From positions 67,346,500 to 67,410,499 of the forward strand of contig CM057827.1 in the NCBI GenBank assembly GCA_030068075.1: 64,000 nucleotides of DNA. Reading direction: 5' to 3'. The DNA comes from Paguma larvata (Eukaryota; Chordata; Mammalia; Carnivora; Viverridae). The translations under genes and the position numbers were made by a program. The notes beneath the pieces are model-generated. The model had not been told where the DNA came from and did no database searches. It was given only the letters and a program-made list of their open reading frames with translations. Shown one piece after another: positions 59,509 through 64,000 of the stretch. The number at the start of each line of letters is the position of its first letter. Position 1 is the stretch's first letter.

Positions 59509-59732
59509 GGGGCACCTGGGTGGCTCAGTTGATTAAGTGCCTGACTTCAGTTCAGGTCATGATCTCACAGTTCATGAGTTCGAGCCCTGTGTCAGGCTCT
59601 GTGTTGACGGCTCAGAGCCTGGAGGCCACTTCACATTCTGTGTCTCCCTCTTTTTCTGTCCCCTGCCACTTGTGCTCTCTTTCTCTCTCCATCTCTCTCT
59701 TTCTCTCAAAAATAATAAAAATTAAAAAAATT
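59509..59732 (+). mobile_element. Felid-type SINEC, full length
   Basis: gggcacctgggtggctcagttg head, ttcaggtcatgatctcacag linker, gagcctggaggccacttcac body, CT-rich region, AAAAATAATAAAAATT tail. Target-site duplication aaaaaacacaagtcttca (59491-59508) and aaaaaatacaattcttca (59733-59750), 16 of 18 identical. The 77-codon frame at 59520-59753 is a SINE shadow shared in wording with those at 8801 and 51576. Confidence 0.95.
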
Positions 59733-59750
59733 AAAAAATACAATTCTTCA

Positions 59751-60827
59751 TAGAGCCTTTTGTTATCTTATATTTACTGTTTAACAACTCCAAAAGTTAG
59801 TGGCCTAAGACAACCCTATTTAATTATGCTTACAAAATTTGTAGGTTGGATATCTAGAAAGGTGGGATAGAACTGACTCTTTCTGCTTCACAGTGCCTGG
59901 AGATGAACTAGAAAGACTCAAATAATGGGAGACTGTAAGATCTGTCTGGAGGTGTCACTTCCAAGATGTCTTCTTCATTTGTAAGTGTGGCTCAATTGAG
60001 ACTACTGATCAGAGCATTAAAACATTGCCTCTCCATGTGGTTTGAACTCCTCACAGGATGGTGGCTCGGTTCTGATAGAGTCTCCTAAAACAGAACCCGC
60101 ATGGATCTAGTGTTTCGCAAGAATTGTGTGGAATCTACATGATCTTTTCTGACATAGCTTCAGAATTCACCTAGTGGGCACTTTAGCTATGCTTTCTTGG
60201 ATCAAAGTAGTCATAAACCTGTCCAAGTTCAAAGAGAGAAGACATAAATTCCATTTTTCTTTGCAAAAAGAGTTTAAGAATTTGGGGGTAAGGCCTCATT
60301 TTTAAATGCCACATCTTTTTCCCTTTAACTATTGTCACTTTGATCATTTTTTCTCATGTGTCCCTCCCCTTAATTATTCAGCATTACTTAGTATTCCTTG
60401 TACGTTGCTTTGTGGTTATCCTTGAGTAGATTAAACTTTGTAAGTGTTATCTATCAAGAATATTATAAACTCAAAAATACGGGAATCATATCTTCTTTCA
60501 TTTTTTTGTCTTCAAATAATTTCCACCATAGGGCTTGTTTTGCACTTTGCTGATTCATTCACTAAGCTTGAATACTTAGCAGTATCTTAAAATGAAAGCA
60601 CATAGTCATTAGCAACAATGGATAACAACTTTACAAATGAGCACCAGCTTCAGAGATTAGGAAATGCCTGATGGATACCAGTGTTTCAAGACAGCCTGCC
60701 TACACCAAGACTTACCCTAAAAAGATTAAAAATGCAGAAATAATTATTTTTATTTAACAGGTCAGATTACCCAAATTCATAAAGGAACTAAAGTATTCAT
60801 CAGCTAGGGAATGCAAAAATACTGCTC
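59751..60827. other. Unique non-coding stretch
   Basis: No gene or repeat recognised. Confidence 0.4.
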
Positions 60828-60843
60828 AAAACAATGGAGGGTT

Positions 60844-61177
60844 CTATTTTTAATTTTTTTGAGGAACCTCCACACTGTTTTCCAGACTGACTAACAGAAG
60901 ACCATGGGGGAAGAGAAGGAGAAAAATAGTTTCAGAGAGGGAGGTAAACCATAAGAGATTCCTAAATACAAAGAACAAACGGAGGGTTGATGCGGTGAGC
61001 GGAGTGGGGAAAATGGGTGATGGGTATTGAGGAGGGCACTTGTGGGGATGAGCACTGGGTGTTGTATGCAAGTGATGAATCACGAGAATCTACCCCCAAA
61101 ACCAAGAGCACACTGTACACACTGTATGTTACTCAATTTGACAGTAAATTAAATTAAAAAACAAAAACAAAAACAAA
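60844..61177 (+). mobile_element. 5'-inverted (twin-primed) felid L1 insertion
   Basis: Bracketed by a perfect 16-bp target-site duplication aaaacaatggagggtt (60828-60843 and 61178-61193). The first 45 or so bases (60844-60889) are antisense L1 ORF2 (complement reads ccagtctggaaaacagtgtg, gaggttcctc...aaaaattaaaaat). From about 60890 the sequence is sense L1 3' end: taacagaagaccatggggg, gggttgatgcgg, gtgggtgatgggta, gagcactgggtgttgtatg, caatttgacagtaaattaa, then an (ACAAAA)n tail. This inversion with retained duplications is the known product of twin priming during L1 integration. Confidence 0.93.
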
Positions 61178-61293
61178 AAAACAATGGAGGGTTGGAATCT
61201 ATAATTCATCTTGAGAGGGAATATTTCCCCTGTATTTGATTTGAGACACACTGATTTGAGGTATTAAAGCATCATTGAATTGTTTTTGCACTT

Positions 61294-61501
61294 TCTTTTT
61301 TTAATGATTATTTACTTATTTTGAGAGAGAGAGAGAGAGAGTACGTGTGTGCACAAGTGGGGGAGGGACGGAGAAAGAAGGGGAGAGTGATAATCCCAAG
61401 CTGGCTCTGCACAGTTGGGCTCTTTCTCATGAACCATGAGATCATGTGCTGAGCTAAAATCAAGAGTCAGATGCTTAAATGACTGAGGCACCAGGCACCC
61501 C
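61294..61501 (-). mobile_element. SINEC, full length
   Basis: Plus strand runs from a T-rich tail (tttttttaatgattatttac), a (GA)n tract (61324-61340) and gggctctttctcatgaaccatgagatcatg to aatgactgaggcaccaggcacccc. Imperfect flanking text tgtttttgcactttc (61281) and tgttttcatattttc (61503) is the likely target-site duplication. Confidence 0.92.
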
Positions 61502-61592
61502 TGTTTTCATATTTTCAAAATACTTAAGCTGTCATGCTAAATTTGGAGAAAGCATGATTTCATTAAAGCAGTTATTTCTTCTATTCTTTCTT

Positions 61593-61770
61593 TCAAAATT
61601 ATCTCTTGAATACCTATTTCTTACCATCCTAGATATTATGAATACAAAGAACCATAGGACACATTTCTTGCCCACACAAAGATTACCTTTTAGTTGCAAA
61701 GACAAACAAGTAAGCCTATAATAAATGTTCTGAGAGAGGATCTTCAAGGTTCTATTGGGACACACTTTAG
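61593..61770 (-). mobile_element. L2 3' end fragment
   Basis: ttatctcttgaatacctatttc, agatattatgaatacaaagaacca, cttgcccacacaaagattacc and aaagacaaacaagtaagcc fit the complement of the L2 3' region, with heavy divergence. Confidence 0.6.
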
Positions 61771-62334
61771 ACATTTAGATATTAAACAAGTCAATTGTAG
61801 TAGATGCTGTGATGTGTTGTCTAAGTTTCCTGCCAGAACTGAAAGAATTATTCATTCAGCTATAAGGAGTACTGCTGTCAGAACTCAGATGTCAAATTTT
61901 TTCAGGAATTACCTCCACTAAAGAGTCATCTTGCCTGAGGCCATTGCTCCTTTCTAGGGCAGTCCACATTCAATGACTAACCAAATTCAAAAGAGCCATA
62001 CTAGCTGTAGAACTCCCTTTGGGATCACCTGAGATCTTTTTTGGAGATTTCTCTCTCTATTCAGTTGTGCTTCTTTCTCTTTCCTTTCACAGGTATTGTT
62101 CCCAAGAGCATGCTCTAGGAAACCTCTGTGTGCTTAGCTTTATCTCCAATTCACTTCCCAGGAAACCCAATATACAGCAATCGTTAAGTGGAAAAGAGGA
62201 CCTTGTTAATCTAACAGGAGTTATTACAGCAGCCACTTTCAAATCATCCTGTACATCACTGCCATGTTAATCTTCATGAGCCACAGAACTGATTTTCTCA
62301 AAAAATTTCAAGTTCCCTTTACCTAATGAATAAG
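61771..62334. other. Unassigned stretch, possibly an old repeat
   Basis: Contains text at 61800-62030 that reads like an old interspersed repeat, but I cannot name it. Short plus frames at 61694-61921 and 62019-62270 have no domain. Confidence 0.35.
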
Positions 62335-62700
62335 CCCCAAATTACTCAGTGTAGCATTTAAACTTCTTCATTGTCTGATTCTGACCTTACATCTTAATTT
62401 CCTATTCATCTCTTTATTTAATAATAAACTAAACAAACAGAACTACTACAACCATTCAACCTTTTCCTACCTCCTTTCCTTTGCCCTGAAACTCCTGCAT
62501 GGCCAAATTTGACCCGTGCTTTAAGACTCAACTCAGAGAACCTCCATCCAACAAATTTTACTGATCTTTTCCTCACCAGCAAGCTAAAGGGAACTGTTCT
62601 TCCTTCTGAATATGCACTGCATTCTCTATGCTTTTATTTTGTGACTATTTACCAGTTCATATTTTAATTATTTAAAAACATTTTCTTTTCTAGGTCCCAA
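62335..62700 (+). mobile_element. LINE L2, 3' region
   Basis: gtagcatttaaacttcttcattgtctgattctgacc, ctttgccctgaaactcctgc, gtgctttaagactcaactcag, gatcttttcctcacc and gcactgcattctc follow the L2 order (aaggccctacatgatctgg, tcctttaagactcagctcag, gaagccttccctgac). Confidence 0.75.
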
Positions 62701-64000
62701 ATGGTACACAGTAAATATCACAAAAATATACAGAAGAAAGAGAAAGTCAGAGGGTGAAAAAGTCAAGGTGAGGGAGAGTGTGTGTGAGGAGATTAAGGGT
62801 GGAAGAAAAAGGAGGGAGAATGGTCAGAGAGAAAGAAGGACCAGAGATTGAACAGCAGAAAAGAAGGGAGAATACTGTCTTTCAAAGAGGCAGACTGAAA
62901 AAAATACAAGATAATCTACTTAAAAAAAAAAAAAAAGAATATCAGAAACAAGGTATGGCAGCTCTATTGGAATTAAATAATAAAGATCATCATCACTTTG
63001 TACTTTGGCCAAGACAGTAATGAAATGGCAAGCTTTAGAAGTGAACTTTGAAATACATTCCTATTAATTAATATACTTTTGTCCTTGAGGCTGAGATTGT
63101 ACTCATATAAACCATTTTACTTCCTCTTGAGCTATTTCAAGCACTATTACAGAGCTCTGTGTTGCTCATTAAGGAATTTAGAATATGGAGGGAAGGACTT
63201 AAAGAAAGATTATTTTATGGATGCTCGAGAGATTTAGCCATAGCCAACTGAAGATGTTCAGCAGACTCAGACAAAATGTGTCTTCCCTATGAACGTCCCG
63301 TACGCTGTCACCCAGCACTTCCATCTCAGGCATGTTTAAATCATTCCAGGCTCAGCACTCAGAAAGGCAAATGAAAAATTTAATTTCAAATACTGCCACA
63401 GTTTTAATTTAAAGAGAATTCATTAGGAATCAGCACGATGTCAGTTACGATACAGTGGATCTTTGAATTCTCTAGTCCTATCTGTAGGCAAAGGAGAACT
63501 CCATTTACCCAACACGGGTACAGAATCCCTGGCCTGAGGCTGCCCTCACTGTGCCTCCATGAGAATTTTTTTTTTTACATCCAGGCACAGGAACCCTCCC
63601 AGTCAGCAGCAGTGAACTCTGGTCAGGGAAAGCTCTGTTGTAAGCCCCTCAGCCAGAGCCATTGACCATTACTTTACACTATTTACAAAGTTAAAAAAGA
63701 ATACACCCAGCAAGCAGTCACCAAGCTGGTGATAACTCCATGGATTATTCCTTTCATCTTAACTGTTCTTTTGCCTACTCTTAATTTCCTTTGGTTTTAG
63801 CCTCATTTCTTTCAGAATTTAAGTCTGATTATCCCCAATAATTGATGATGCTGAAAGAAGTGATCTCATCAAAACCCTGAGCAGCTGTGTTTTTTATATC
63901 TGCTGACTCTTTTGTGTCGGCCATTATCCAGGCTACTGGTCAAACATTCCAAAATGGTTGGACTATTTCCATCGAGTAGTCTCAGCAAATTTCTGTTCGG
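62701..64000. other. Unique non-coding stretch
   Basis: A purine-rich patch (62730-62930) ends in A14 (62923-62936). The 80-codon frame over it (62778-63020) is a low-complexity lysine/glutamate/arginine artefact. Nothing else recognised up to the window edge. Confidence 0.4.

Noticed and set aside
3245..61501. tRNA-Lys genes at SINE heads
   Set aside because: The tRNA-like heads are diverged, lack a full cloverleaf, and are joined to the SINE body, so they are not tRNA genes.
1..64000. CRISPR array, phage, plasmid or bacterial operon
   Set aside because: There are no regularly spaced identical repeats, no dense coding and no ribosome-binding sites. The transposon content is mammalian throughout.

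Overview
This 64 kb window is vertebrate nuclear DNA, almost certainly from a member of the cat family or a close feliform carnivore. The evidence is about 18 copies of the tRNA-Lys-derived carnivore SINE (SINEC/CAN-SINE). Several copies carry the 3' body typical of cats (gagcctg...cttcggattctgtgtctccc), and there are two L1 3' ends of the felid type (gatgagcactgggtgtt). The DNA is AT-rich, CpG-poor and intron- or gene-desert-like. I find no convincing protein-coding exon, no tRNA, rRNA or snRNA gene, and no CpG-island promoter. The open reading frames are short; nearly all are chance frames or lie inside transposable elements.

Layout. 1-3.2 kb: no recognised repeats. 3.2-10.4 kb: five SINE copies, a MER20 DNA transposon and an L2 end. 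10.4-19.4 kb: mostly unique AT-rich sequence with an MER20-like remnant, an old MIR, a (TA)n tract and a complete solo ERVL (MLT2-type) LTR. 19.4-27.2 kb: a dense stack of nested transposons, with degenerate L1 ORF2 interrupted by a SINE, an MLT1 LTR interrupted by a SINE, an antisense L1 3' end, and an old L1 (5'UTR, ORF1, ORF2 endonuclease) cut by a younger felid L1 3' end and by a SINE. 27.2-40.2 kb: scattered SINEs, L2, MIR, an MER5-like remnant, an MLT1 LTR and (CA)n tracts. 40.5-42.3 kb: a GC-richer block with three diverged copies of a roughly 200-bp unit that I cannot assign to a family, bounded by a T17 run. 43-50 kb: MIRs, an insertion consisting only of a poly-A tail, and a second MLT2-type solo LTR. 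50.4-53.2 kb: L1 pieces in both orientations with a nested SINE and a large TA/TG expansion. 53.7-64 kb: MIR, SINE and L2 copies, and a 5'-inverted (twin-primed) L1 with intact target-site duplications.

No genes work together here. What can be read is a layered insertion history (L2/MIR, then MER20/MER5 and MLT1/MLT2, then older L1, older SINEC, young SINEC and felid L1), plus several repeat-poor stretches that are the natural candidates for regulatory sequence. Family names are from memory of consensus sequences, not a database search. Element ends are exact only where target-site duplications are given.
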